Shown here: positions 8,702 to 16,875 of the stretch, in pieces | How positions within the stretch are numbered: position 1 is the stretch's first letter | Layout: each line of letters opens with the position of its first letter | Assembly: GCA_030652215.1 (NCBI GenBank) | Contig: JAUSBC010000044.1 | Location: forward strand, 1 to 36,653 | DNA from: Sideroxyarcus sp. | Lineage (GTDB): Bacteria > Pseudomonadota > Gammaproteobacteria > Burkholderiales > Gallionellaceae | DNA: 36,653 bases | Direction of reading: 5' to 3' | Translations under genes and position numbers: made by a program | The notes under the pieces: generated by a model | Told to the model about the DNA's origin: nothing | The model's database searches: none | Seen by the model: only the letters and a program-made list of their open reading frames with translations

Positions 8702-9951
8702 AGATACTCGACAAGCTCATGCATCACGACGATGTGCAGGCGCAATTCTGGCGCACGGATTTCCCGGTCCTGAAATCGCGGGTGCACGGCAAGCCGCTGG
8801 TCTATCTGGACAACGCGGCCACCACCCAGAAGCCGCTGGCGGTGATCGAGGCAGAGAGCGACTATTACCTCAACTACAACGCCAACGTGCACCGCGGCGT
8901 TCACGCGCTTAGCCTGCGCGCCACGGAAGCCTACGAAGAAGTGCGGGTCAAGGTGCAGCACCTGATCAACGCGGTCAGCCCGGACGAGATCATTTTCGTG
9001 CGCGGCACCACCGAGGCGATCAATCTGGTCGCGCAAAGCTACGGCCGCAGCCGCCTGCAGGCCGGAGACGAGATCGTGCTGAGCGAAATGGAGCACCATT
9101 CCAATATCGTTCCCTGGCAGATCCTGTGCCAGCAAACCGGCGCCAAGCTGCGCATTATTCCGGTCAACGATCTGGGAGAGCTGCAGATGGAGGCGTATGC
9201 GGACCTGCTGAACGAGCACACGCGACTGGTGGCGGTGACGCATGTTTCCAATTCGCTGGGCACGATCAATCCGGTCAAGGCCATCGTCGCGCTGGCGCAT
9301 GAGCATGGCGTGCCGGTGCTGGTCGACGGTGCGCAGGCCATTGCGCACCTGCCGGTGGACGTGCGGGATATGGATTGCGATTTCTATGCGTTTTCCGCGC
9401 ACAAGCTGTACGGCCCCACCGGCGTGGGCGTGCTGTACGGCAAAGCAGCGCTGCTTGAAGCCATGCCCGTGTATCAGGGCGGCGGCGACATGATCAATTC
9501 CGTCAGTTTCGGGGAGACCACCTTCAATGTCCTGCCGTTCAAGTTCGAGGCCGGCACACCCAACATCGCGGGCGTCATCGGCCTGGGCGCCGCAATCGAC
9601 TATCTGGGCAGCATCGAGTGGGATGAGCTGGTCGCGCATGATCGTGCATTGCTGGCCTATGCCACGCCCCTGCTTGCCTCGGTATCCGGATTGCGCATCA
9701 TCGGTAACGCGCGCGACAAGATCGGCATTCTGTCCTTCGTGCTGGAGGGCATGCATGCGCACGACATCGGCACCCTGCTCGACAGCGAGGGCGTGGCGAT
9801 CCGCACCGGCCACCATTGCACCATGCCGCTGATGCAGCGCTTCGGCGTACCGGCCACGGCGCGCGCCTCGTTTGCGCTGTACAACACGCGGCAGGAGGTG
9901 GACGCGCTGGTGGAAGCGGTCTACAAGGCAAAGGAGGTGTTTCGGCCATGA
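8698..9951 (+). CDS. sufS: Cysteine desulfurase SufS
   Basis: The 417-residue protein is a group II PLP-dependent cysteine desulfurase that supplies sulfur as a persulfide. The PLP lysine is Lys236 in FSAHKLYGPTGVG, and the persulfide cysteine is Cys374 in RTGHHCTMPLM. The short loop before this cysteine is the RxGxHC form typical of SufS rather than IscS. The gene overlaps sufD and sufU by four bases each (ATGA). The likely sulfur acceptor is the adjacent SufU, since no sufE is present in the window. Confidence 0.96.
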   Translation: MKILDKLMHHDDVQAQFWRTDFPVLKSRVHGKPLVYLDNAATTQKPLAVIEAESDYYLNYNANVHRGVHALSLRATEAYEEVRVKVQHLINAVSPDEIIFVRGTTEAINLVAQSYGRSRLQAGDEIVLSEMEHHSNIVPWQILCQQTGAKLRIIPVNDLGELQMEAYADLLNEHTRLVAVTHVSNSLGTINPVKAIVALAHEHGVPVLVDGAQAIAHLPVDVRDMDCDFYAFSAHKLYGPTGVGVLYGKAALLEAMPVYQGGGDMINSVSFGETTFNVLPFKFEAGTPNIAGVIGLGAAIDYLGSIEWDELVAHDRALLAYATPLLASVSGLRIIGNARDKIGILSFVLEGMHAHDIGTLLDSEGVAIRTGHHCTMPLMQRFGVPATARASFALYNTRQEVDALVEAVYKAKEVFRP

Positions 9952-10385
9952 ACGATCTGCGCGAGCTTTATCAGGAAACCATCCTCGACCACTACCGCCA
10001 GCCGCGCAACGCGGGCCGGCTGGTCGGCGCCAACCGCACGGCCGAAGGCTACAACCCGTTGTGCGGCGACAAGGTGAAGCTGTACCTGAAAGTGGAAGAC
10101 GGCGTGATACGCGACGTGCGCTTCGAAGGTTACGGCTGCGCCATTGCGACCGCCTCCGCCTCGCTGATGACGGAATGCATCAAGGGCAAGAGCGAAGCCG
10201 AGGCGCTGCAGTTGATGGAAAGTGTCCACGCCATGGTGGCCGGCGGCGGTACAAGCGCCGAGGGGAAGCTGGCGGTGCTGGCCGGCGTGCGCGAATTCCC
10301 GCAACGCGTGAAGTGTGCAACGCTGGCCTGGCACACCATGAAGGCCGCGCTGGATAACGTCGAGGAAGCGGTGACGACGCAATAG
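9948..10385 (+). CDS. sufU: SufU-type sulfur acceptor / IscU-fold protein
   Basis: The 145-residue protein has the IscU/SufU fold with Cys39-x-Asp41, Cys64 and Cys123. The 59-residue distance between the second and third cysteines, and a lysine instead of histidine before Cys123 (VKCATLAW), are features of SufU rather than IscU. In Bacillus subtilis SufU is a zinc protein that takes sulfur from SufS, and that role is expected here. The start at 9948 overlaps the sufS stop. The open frame extends upstream in another reading of sufS, but that part is not family-like. SufU is better known from Gram-positive bacteria. Confidence 0.9.
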   Translation: MNDLRELYQETILDHYRQPRNAGRLVGANRTAEGYNPLCGDKVKLYLKVEDGVIRDVRFEGYGCAIATASASLMTECIKGKSEAEALQLMESVHAMVAGGGTSAEGKLAVLAGVREFPQRVKCATLAWHTMKAALDNVEEAVTTQ

Positions 10386-10387
10386 CT

Positions 10388-10408
10388 TATTGATCCGGCC
10401 AGGTGAAG
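10388..10408 (+). repeat. 21-base interspersed motif, copy 1
   Basis: This motif (TTGATCCGGCCAG core) recurs with one mismatch in the opposite orientation at 21574-21594. A weaker relative (TTGGACCGGCCAAGTG) is at 21448-21463. Function is unknown; it is probably the end of a short repeat element. Confidence 0.55.
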
Positions 10409-10413
10409 CCATG

Positions 10414-10472
10414 TAGGTTGGGCAAAGCGCAGCGTGCCCAACATGTTTGCATCGACAATTGTTGGGCACGCT
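10414..10472. repeat. GTTGGGC-family palindromic repeat between sufU and sufT
   Basis: TAGGTTGGGCAAAGCGCAGC continues into GTGCCCAAC at 10432-10442. The 12-base arm AGCGTGCCCAAC (10431-10442) is repeated inverted at 10461-10472, giving a long stem-loop. The same family appears three times at 27485-27700. It splits the suf operon and could dampen or stabilise the distal transcript. Confidence 0.75.
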
Positions 10473-10542
10473 ACGCCCTTCGACCAAGCTCTGTAGCTTG
10501 AATTGAGGTTTTCAGAATGAATCGGATTGCACGAGGTGACAC

Positions 10543-10899
10543 ATGGTCGACTTCGAAAAACTGAGCGAGCACCTGCAGGAAAAACCGTCCGACCGGGAGG
10601 AGCTGGAGGCGCGCGTCATCGCGGCGCTACGCACCATTCGCGATCCGGAAATCCCGCTCAACATCTACGACCTCGGCCTGATCTACGAACTCGACGTGCA
10701 GGAGTCGGGCGAGGTGAGCGTGCGCATGACCCTGACCACGCCCAACTGTCCGGTGGCGGAGAGCTTCCCGACTGTCGTGCAGACCGCGCTCTGGTTCGTG
10801 GACGGCGTCAGCGACGTGAACGTGGAACTGGTGTGGGAGCCGCCGTGGAGCAGCGAGCAGATGTCGGAAGCGGCACGCCTGCAACTCGGCTTGTTGTGA
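10543..10899 (+). CDS. sufT: SufT / MIP18-family (DUF59) Fe-S maturation factor
   Basis: The 118-residue protein has the DUF59 pattern: DPEIPLNIYDLGLIYEL at about 34-50 and the TTPNCP motif with the conserved Cys69. Related proteins (SufT, PaaD, eukaryotic CIA2) help mature Fe-S proteins and are often the last genes of suf operons. The start has a GAGGTG site. It lies 157 bases after sufU, across a palindromic repeat, and 15 bases before a Rieske protein gene. A PaaD-like role in a ring oxygenase system is less likely given the suf context. Confidence 0.9.
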   Translation: MVDFEKLSEHLQEKPSDREELEARVIAALRTIRDPEIPLNIYDLGLIYELDVQESGEVSVRMTLTTPNCPVAESFPTVVQTALWFVDGVSDVNVELVWEPPWSSEQMSEAARLQLGLL

Positions 10900-10914
10900 G
10901 GAAAGGGACCGGCG

Positions 10915-11226
10915 ATGGGCAACTGGCTGGATGTCGCAAGCACGGACGAACTGGCACCGGGCATGCGCCGCGTCGTCGACGCGGACGGCTTGGCGGTGGC
11001 GGTGTTCAATCTCGGCGGCGAATATTTCGCTATCCAGGACATCTGCCCCCACGACGGGGGTGAACTGGCCAAAGGTGTGCTGGAAGGCGAAGTAATCGTC
11101 TGCCCGCGCCACGGCGCACGATTCTCCGTTAAATCCGGCAGCGTGCTGGGGCCGCCCGCTTATGAAGACATACGAACGTTTTCGGTGCGGGTTGTGGATG
11201 GCAGGGTGCAGGTTGAGGCGGGTTGA
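10915..11226 (+). CDS. Rieske-type [2Fe-2S] ferredoxin
   Basis: The 103-residue protein is a complete single Rieske domain. CPHDG (Cys44, His46) and CPRHGARF (Cys63, His66) are the cluster ligands, so two cysteines and two histidines are present. It has no signal or membrane anchor, so it resembles soluble ferredoxins that pass electrons to oxygenases or nitrite-reductase-like partners. Rieske ferredoxins are often found at the end of suf operons, where they may serve as electron donor or cluster user; that role is inferred. A tandem heptamer repeat runs over its stop codon. Confidence 0.9.
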   Translation: MGNWLDVASTDELAPGMRRVVDADGLAVAVFNLGGEYFAIQDICPHDGGELAKGVLEGEVIVCPRHGARFSVKSGSVLGPPAYEDIRTFSVRVVDGRVQVEAG

Positions 11227-11251
11227 GGGTTGAGGGTTGAGGCGGGTTGAG
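11211..11251 (+). repeat. Tandem GGTTGAG heptamers
   Basis: Copies of GGTTGAG occur at 11211-11217, 11221-11227, 11228-11234, 11235-11241 and 11245-11251, two of the junctions carrying an extra GCG. The array includes the last codons and stop of the Rieske gene. Confidence 0.8.
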
Positions 11252-11532
11252 GATGGAAGGGGGAGGTGTTGGCTATTTGTCAGTTGAAACAGATGTGGCG
11301 AAGGGGGCGAGAGGGGGGCAGGTTTCACATACCATTGCTTTAAAGGCAATAGTCTGGGTTTGAAGTAACAGGCATTGTCTGATGATCGGCCATAGCGTCT
11401 GTTTGCTATAACCCCTTAAATCTTGCCAGCGTCGGCTTCCATGAATAACGACAAATGCCTAGCTGGGTGGTCCAGAGTTGGCCGGGTCGAGTATCATCTG
11501 CAACCATTATCATACCCCCCCAAGAGAAATAG
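11252..11532. other. Intergenic region before the large nuclease-ATPase gene
   Basis: Between the heptamer array and the ATG at 11533 the sequence turns more AT-rich. A near palindrome (ATTGCTTTAAAGGCAAT, 11334-11350) could be a protein site. A TATAAC at 11407-11412 is -10-like, but I see no -35 at normal spacing. No small gene is convincing. Confidence 0.4.
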
Positions 11533-14500
11533 ATGAGCATCGCAGGAATACGCTCCAACCGCGGTGACGGCTACCAGACATTGGTGGCATTTGATTGGGC
11601 ATTGACAGTCCTGTACAACCCCGACTATCTATGGCTTGAAATAGATTCGGTTACGTATTCGGTGGACGATGTGGTAGTCGGCAAAGCCGACGGCACTCAG
11701 ATTGCTTGTCAGTGCAAAAAGAATCAAATCGATTTCAAGGCATGGACGATAGCCGACCTCGCGGATGAATTGGGCAAAGCATGCAATTTGCTGACCAATA
11801 ACCAGAATGCAGAAGTTCGCTTCTATTCACGCAACAACTTTGGCGGTCTTGCAAAATTGAGAGAGCACAGCACGACTGAGCATGATGAAACTAGCTACCG
11901 GACGAGTTTAGGCAAAGAGCACCAAGAAACAGATGCAGCTTTGTTGGCACGACTTGCCACTTCAATCCCCTGTCTTTCAACTTACGAATTCCTGCGCCGC
12001 ACAAAATTTGTGACCAGCGATGAACTGGATCGTATGGTGGAGCTGTTGCGCGAACGCTTGCGTAACATGGCGAGCAATCCAGATGCCGCATTCAATGCAC
12101 TCTGGACACGCCTCGATCAACTCGGGGCGCGCATGGGCGGCAATAGCGCATCTGCCACCACTCAGCACCGATTAACCAAAGACGACCTCAAGGCCATTCT
12201 CCAAGAGGCTGGCGCAATGCTGGTCCCGCCCATGAATCTTGCTGAGGTACGTTTATCGTTTTCCGGCACCTCAGCCATCGGAAGATCGTGGCGGCGAGAC
12301 ATTGCGGGTCAACACTTTTTCAACCCGACCGTAAACGAACTACTCGCAGCCATTGATGCCAAGAAGCGCGCCATCTTGCTCACAGGTATGCCGGGTTCTG
12401 GAAAAACCTGTGTGATGCTTGCGTTTCAAGAGTTATTGGAGGAACGCGCACAAACCCGCTTAGACGTCGTTCCACTCTTCATCCAGTCGCGCGAGTTCGC
12501 CGACTTGGCTACATCACAAGACCGACAAGCCCAGGGCCTGTCGGAGCAATGGGTGGAAAAAGCTGCTCGGATGGCTGAATACGCGCATGTGATTGTGGTC
12601 ATGGACTCCTTGGATGTGCTGTCCATCGCCCGCGATCATCGCGTACTAACGTACTTTTTGGCGCAAATAGACCGTTTGCTATTGATTCCAAATGTCACTG
12701 TGGTTACTGCTTGTCGCGACTTTGACAGACATTACGACCGAAGAATTGCCGAAAGGAAATGGGATTGCGAATTGAAGTGCCAGCCCTTGGACTGGGATGC
12801 TGAGATCGCACCTTTATTGGATACGCTAGGGATTGCGACTGCCACCATCGATGCACTTACCCGCGAGTTGATCAAGAATCCTCGCGAACTGGCATTATTT
12901 GTCGAGTTGGCCCAGCGAGAAGGCAGCTTCAACGTTGTGACTAGTCAAGCCTTGGCACAGCGTTATCTTGATACCATCGTGCGGGCCAACGGCGCACTGG
13001 GTGATGCGGCGATACGAGCGATTGAAGATATTGCCACAGAAATGCTGAAATCACGCAGCCTGGTGGTGCCACGCCAGCGCTTCACTGCCACGCAGGATAT
13101 TCAGCGGGCACTTTGCAGCCTCAACGTGCTGCAAGAAACCCAAGATGGGAAGCTGACGTTCGGGCATCAAACCTTGCTGGATGTGCTGGTCATCAGCGGG
13201 GCCGTGCGTAATGGCGTTACGCTGAATGAGTTCATACAGGGCTTGCCCCCCGTTCCTTTTGTCCGCCCCAGCATCCGCAGTTTTGTCTCACAGTTGGCGC
13301 TAGGGGAGCGCCGAGAATTCAGAAAGCAACTGCGTGCGGTATTGACTGGTAGTGCTGCCTTCCACATCAGGCGCTTGGTTGCAGAATCATTTGCTGAACA
13401 GATACCCCAGGAAGACGACTGGCCATTGTTACGTGACTTGCGCGAAAAACACCGCGATGTTTTTCAGGTGATCTACGCCTTGGCTGCGGCGATTGAGTGG
13501 CATCGATTCTGGCTCAAGCATCTGGTTCCCGTTTTGAAAACTGCGCAGGATGCCGAAGGATTGACGGGACATGCTCATCGCATTGCGCAATGGAGCAATG
13601 AAGATACCGCAGGTGCGCTGTCATTCTGGATGGAGGCGCTGTCACTAGATTGGCTTGATGGCAATGGTATTGCAGATCAACTGGGATTTCATCTGTCTGA
13701 GATCAAGAAGGAGAATTTGGCAGTGGCTGTTCCATTGCTTAAGCGGCTGCTCGATATGCCGCGACCGGAACACAGCTCTTTGGGGCGAGTCATCGCCCGT
13801 TGTGTGGCGACAGACGTAGCAGATGACACCCTGCTCTGGCGTTATATCGCAGATGGCATCAGCGACGAGGATTTGCTTGAGTACCGATTCGATAGGAAGT
13901 TGCGCTGCCATGCCCATGAGTTTGGAGACCAAGAGGGAAATTTTGTCCGGCAACGCATGGAGCAATCCACCGCACTACTGGATTTAGCCTTGGAATCGGT
14001 TGAGCGCTGGAGCTATGTTCATACATCGCGCAATGGCGAAACCCGCATAGGCTACCGATATGGCTTTTTGGGCGAAACCTCTTACGAAAATGCGCATAGT
14101 CAGAGAGAGATTCGACACGCAGACAGTATGGTCGACCTGCTTGATGCGGTTGAAGCTGCCATTCTTTACCACGCAAAAACAGACTCTGACTGGTGGAAAA
14201 ACAACCGCGAGCGCCTGTGTTTCAATTACGAAGGTGCGTTGCTCTACTTCGCCATCCTCGCTTGCACTGCAGCACCGGTTGGCAACATTGATTTGATCGG
14301 GCGCATGTTGTGCGATAGAAATTTGTTGGAGTTCAAGCTTACCTACGAACTGGGGGGGCTAATACAGTCGGCTTTCCAGTTCCTAGATACCTCAAAGCAA
14401 GATGCTGTGATGGCGAACATCTTGACTGTATGGGAAGAAGAGATTGCCGATGAACGCGGCCGTTTCTGGATACTGAAGAAACGAGCCGAATTGATCGCCA

Positions 14501-16110
14501 CGATCCCTTGCCACCTGCGTTCGCCCGAAGTGCAAGCAGTGGTGGATGCATATGAGAGAAAAGCAGGGGTGTTGATTCGTCAACCGGATATCCGTTCGCA
14601 TGGCGGCACGGTCAGCGCGCCATTTTCGTTTGAAGTATTCCTCGCCGCCAGCGATAGCGGGGTGATGAGCTTACTAGCACACTACAACGGCCACTCAGAT
14701 TGGCATGGTGGTGGGGCTGATTTTTTGGTTGGCGGTGAGCGCGAGGTTGGCTGGCAACTACGCGAGGCTTCATCTCGCCACCCCACTCGATTTTTGGGCT
14801 TGTTACCAATCCACTGGGCTGAAATTCCTGAAAAGTTTCGGGATGACATCATGGACGGTGCCGCTGGTTACCTGTCTCATCGTTATGGCAACTTGCAAAC
14901 CAACGAAACATGGCTACCTGTCGAGGAGCCAGATGCCCCCACATTGGCAAGCCATATTCTTGATGAACTAGAAAGGCATTCACAACACTGGAAGCTAAGG
15001 CGTTCCACTGCCAACGCACTAGAAGCCTGCGCCAATGTCATACAGGATGCACAAAATGCTGAACGGCTGATATTTTTAGCCATAGGCTTTGAACGGCTTC
15101 ATGAAGTCGATCCAACTAAGGGTGACAACGTAGGTTTGATCTCTCTGGGTATTAATATGGTAAAGGGAGACGTTGCCGAAGCCTTGATGATCTTGGCCAA
15201 TAACTTTCGAGAACGCGGCAGCGTATTTCCTGAATTGCTGGCACCCACGTTGCGCCGTTTTGCGGGTGACGAACACCCGGCGGTTCGTGCTTTGATCCTG
15301 CGTCGTTTACCCTATTTTCAGAGCAAGATTTTCGATCTGGGCTGGGATTTGTTCCACCTCGCAATGCAAGATGCAGATGGGCTTTGGCAAATCGCCGAAC
15401 CATGCCTTTATTACGCCTACCACAATCAGTTTGAAGTAGTGGAACCCTTGCTGGCGCGTCTTCGTAACGAGGGAGTCGATAAAGATTTAGAAACATGGGG
15501 GCGCATTATGGCCTTGGCAACCATGGCCCGGCACATCGATTTTGCTGAATTTTTGGAGGACTTGAATGCTCTGGATAACACTGAGGCTTGGCAGGGCGCG
15601 GCAACCGTTTGGACAAACTCTGAAAATATTCGACAACATCGGGAGCAGTGCCTTGCTGGCATGGATTCTGGACTAAATGCAGGTGCTACACATGCCGTAG
15701 AAGTAGCGGGGCAGATGGATCATCTTTTCGGCGATAAGTCAGCCGTAATTTCTGTTCCGATTGAACTGATTCGCCGCTGCTTTTCTGTTTTCGAAAGCGA
15801 TAGCGAGAACAAACATCATCGCCTCTTCCGGTTTCATGAATGGCTCAACGCGACTTCGCAACATGATCCAGAGCAAGCCTTGGCTGCAACTGAGATTTAT
15901 CTGGCCTATGTCCGCCATAGCAAGCCGTATCTATATGACCATGAGAATAGCCTTACCCAACTAATGACTCGTCTTTTTGCTGAGGCAGAAGAACGAGAAG
16001 AGTCTGACTGTGGCGCGATGCTGCAACGCGTGGTGGTGATACAAGACACGCTACTTTCACTGGGAGTCAATGGCGTAGTCGATTGGCTGAAGGCAGCCGA
16101 GCGACCGTGA
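11533..16110 (+). CDS. Putative antiphage STAND/NACHT ATPase with N-terminal DUF4297/Cap4-like nuclease
   Basis: The 1525-residue protein has three parts. Residues about 1-200 look like a PD-(D/E)XK nuclease of the DUF4297/Cap4 type: GDGYQ near the start, then VDDVVV (Asp45/Asp46) and QCK at 60-62 as candidate metal and catalytic residues. Residues about 270-560 form a P-loop ATPase: Walker A GMPGSGKT at 285-292, Walker B HVIVVMDSLD with Asp358, then TACRDFDRHY, a NACHT/STAND-like sensor position. Residues about 560-1525 are long, Trp-rich and probably helical repeats, which in Avs proteins recognise phage proteins. The ATG has only a weak AAGAG site. Sample G+C is lower than in the suf genes (29 of 60 at 15181-15240 against 40 of 60 at 6661-6720), which suggests transfer. 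It stands alone. An antiphage role is inferred from architecture; the exact family is not settled. Confidence 0.7.
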   Translation: MSIAGIRSNRGDGYQTLVAFDWALTVLYNPDYLWLEIDSVTYSVDDVVVGKADGTQIACQCKKNQIDFKAWTIADLADELGKACNLLTNNQNAEVRFYSRNNFGGLAKLREHSTTEHDETSYRTSLGKEHQETDAALLARLATSIPCLSTYEFLRRTKFVTSDELDRMVELLRERLRNMASNPDAAFNALWTRLDQLGARMGGNSASATTQHRLTKDDLKAILQEAGAMLVPPMNLAEVRLSFSGTSAIGRSWRRDIAGQHFFNPTVNELLAAIDAKKRAILLTGMPGSGKTCVMLAFQELLEERAQTRLDVVPLFIQSREFADLATSQDRQAQGLSEQWVEKAARMAEYAHVIVVMDSLDVLSIARDHRVLTYFLAQIDRLLLIPNVTVVTACRDFDRHYDRRIAERKWDCELKCQPLDWDAEIAPLLDTLGIATATIDALTRELIKNPRELALFVELAQREGSFNVVTSQALAQRYLDTIVRANGALGDAAIRAIEDIATEMLKSRSLVVPRQRFTATQDIQRALCSLNVLQETQDGKLTFGHQTLLDVLVISGAVRNGVTLNEFIQGLPPVPFVRPSIRSFVSQLALGERREFRKQLRAVLTGSAAFHIRRLVAESFAEQIPQEDDWPLLRDLREKHRDVFQVIYALAAAIEWHRFWLKHLVPVLKTAQDAEGLTGHAHRIAQWSNEDTAGALSFWMEALSLDWLDGNGIADQLGFHLSEIKKENLAVAVPLLKRLLDMPRPEHSSLGRVIARCVATDVADDTLLWRYIADGISDEDLLEYRFDRKLRCHAHEFGDQEGNFVRQRMEQSTALLDLALESVERWSYVHTSRNGETRIGYRYGFLGETSYENAHSQREIRHADSMVDLLDAVEAAILYHAKTDSDWWKNNRERLCFNYEGALLYFAILACTAAPVGNIDLIGRMLCDRNLLEFKLTYELGGLIQSAFQFLDTSKQDAVMANILTVWEEEIADERGRFWILKKRAELIATIPCHLRSPEVQAVVDAYERKAGVLIRQPDIRSHGGTVSAPFSFEVFLAASDSGVMSLLAHYNGHSDWHGGGADFLVGGEREVGWQLREASSRHPTRFLGLLPIHWAEIPEKFRDDIMDGAAGYLSHRYGNLQTNETWLPVEEPDAPTLASHILDELERHSQHWKLRRSTANALEACANVIQDAQNAERLIFLAIGFERLHEVDPTKGDNVGLISLGINMVKGDVAEALMILANNFRERGSVFPELLAPTLRRFAGDEHPAVRALILRRLPYFQSKIFDLGWDLFHLAMQDADGLWQIAEPCLYYAYHNQFEVVEPLLARLRNEGVDKDLETWGRIMALATMARHIDFAEFLEDLNALDNTEAWQGAATVWTNSENIRQHREQCLAGMDSGLNAGATHAVEVAGQMDHLFGDKSAVISVPIELIRRCFSVFESDSENKHHRLFRFHEWLNATSQHDPEQALAATEIYLAYVRHSKPYLYDHENSLTQLMTRLFAEAEEREESDCGAMLQRVVVIQDTLLSLGVNGVVDWLKAAERP

Positions 16111-16143
16111 TCTATCCAAGATATGCCACAATTTCTCAGTAAT

Positions 16144-16875
16144 TCATTCCATTGAGCTTCGTGTTTCGTAGTGCGTGCAATAATTTCTTCGAAGGTACTT
16201 ATCAAGTCTCGGTTCATCATTCTTCTTAGTGCTTTCGTCTAATGCCCATATTTTGCAACGCGATCTTTTGATTTGCTCATCGGGTGCCTCAACCAATATG
16301 GCGAATTGAGGTTCGAGTATCCATTTCGAAAGTAAATAGAAGTGATACTCCCAAGCGCAGCAACTGGCCCTGCCACTTGCGACAAAATAGCCACGTTTAT
16401 CTTTAAAGAAATCAACGAAACCTTCTTCCAGAACTTTTTGAAAAAGACGTTGGCTGGGGTCATAAAACCAAATTGAATGCCAAGAATTGACGTTGCCAGT
16501 GTAAACAGGAAACATTAGGTCTGGATACCCATCCAGATTTACATCCTGCGTTTTAGTGGGAAATAAGTTGGCATTCTCTTCTTCTACTTGGAATGTTTGG
16601 AGTGACATATTTGTTGACTGGTCGATTACATTCACTTCTAAGTATGATTTGCCTAATGGGCATGTTTGTTTGATTAAAAGAGAACTGCCATCTCTTGCAG
16701 CGAGTGTTATATCTATCGAATACGGTATGCCGTTTTCTCCTGCGCGCATGTCACAAATAGCGTTGCCATCGACGGCGTTGGCATACGACATAAATGAGAG
16801 GCAGATTGAAGTCACAAGCACATTCACAAAGAGATGCCGTGAGCCAATGCTATATAGCCTAAGTAGGTTTGCCAT
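16144..16875 (-). CDS. Putative periplasmic immunity protein, XAC2610-like
   Basis: The 243-residue protein starts with a signal peptide (basic residues, hydrophobic core, cleavage near SYANA). It contains DVNLDGYPDLMFPV and a downstream WFYDPSQRLF, a pattern I associate with XAC2610-like proteins. XAC2610 of Xanthomonas inhibits XAC2609, a GH19-type peptidoglycan hydrolase effector of a killing type IV system. Here the gene begins directly after the stop codon of an effector with a GH19 domain (TAG then ATG), with GGGA as ribosome site. Together these support an immunity role in the periplasm. It is strikingly AT-rich (21 G+C in 60 bases at 16561-16620). Calcium binding by the DxNxDG-like loop is possible. 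Confidence 0.7.
   Translation of the reverse strand: MANLLRLYSIGSRHLFVNVLVTSICLSFMSYANAVDGNAICDMRAGENGIPYSIDITLAARDGSSLLIKQTCPLGKSYLEVNVIDQSTNMSLQTFQVEEENANLFPTKTQDVNLDGYPDLMFPVYTGNVNSWHSIWFYDPSQRLFQKVLEEGFVDFFKDKRGYFVASGRASCCAWEYHFYLLSKWILEPQFAILVEAPDEQIKRSRCKIWALDESTKKNDEPRLDKYLRRNYCTHYETRSSME

Noticed and set aside
11211..11251. CRISPR-like array
   Set aside because: The repeat unit is only seven bases with no spacers, so it is a simple tandem repeat; no CRISPR array or cas gene is visible in the window.
11375..11412. Promoter of the large nuclease-ATPase gene (TTGTCT with TATAAC)
   Set aside because: The hexamers are 26 bases apart, too far for a sigma70 promoter.
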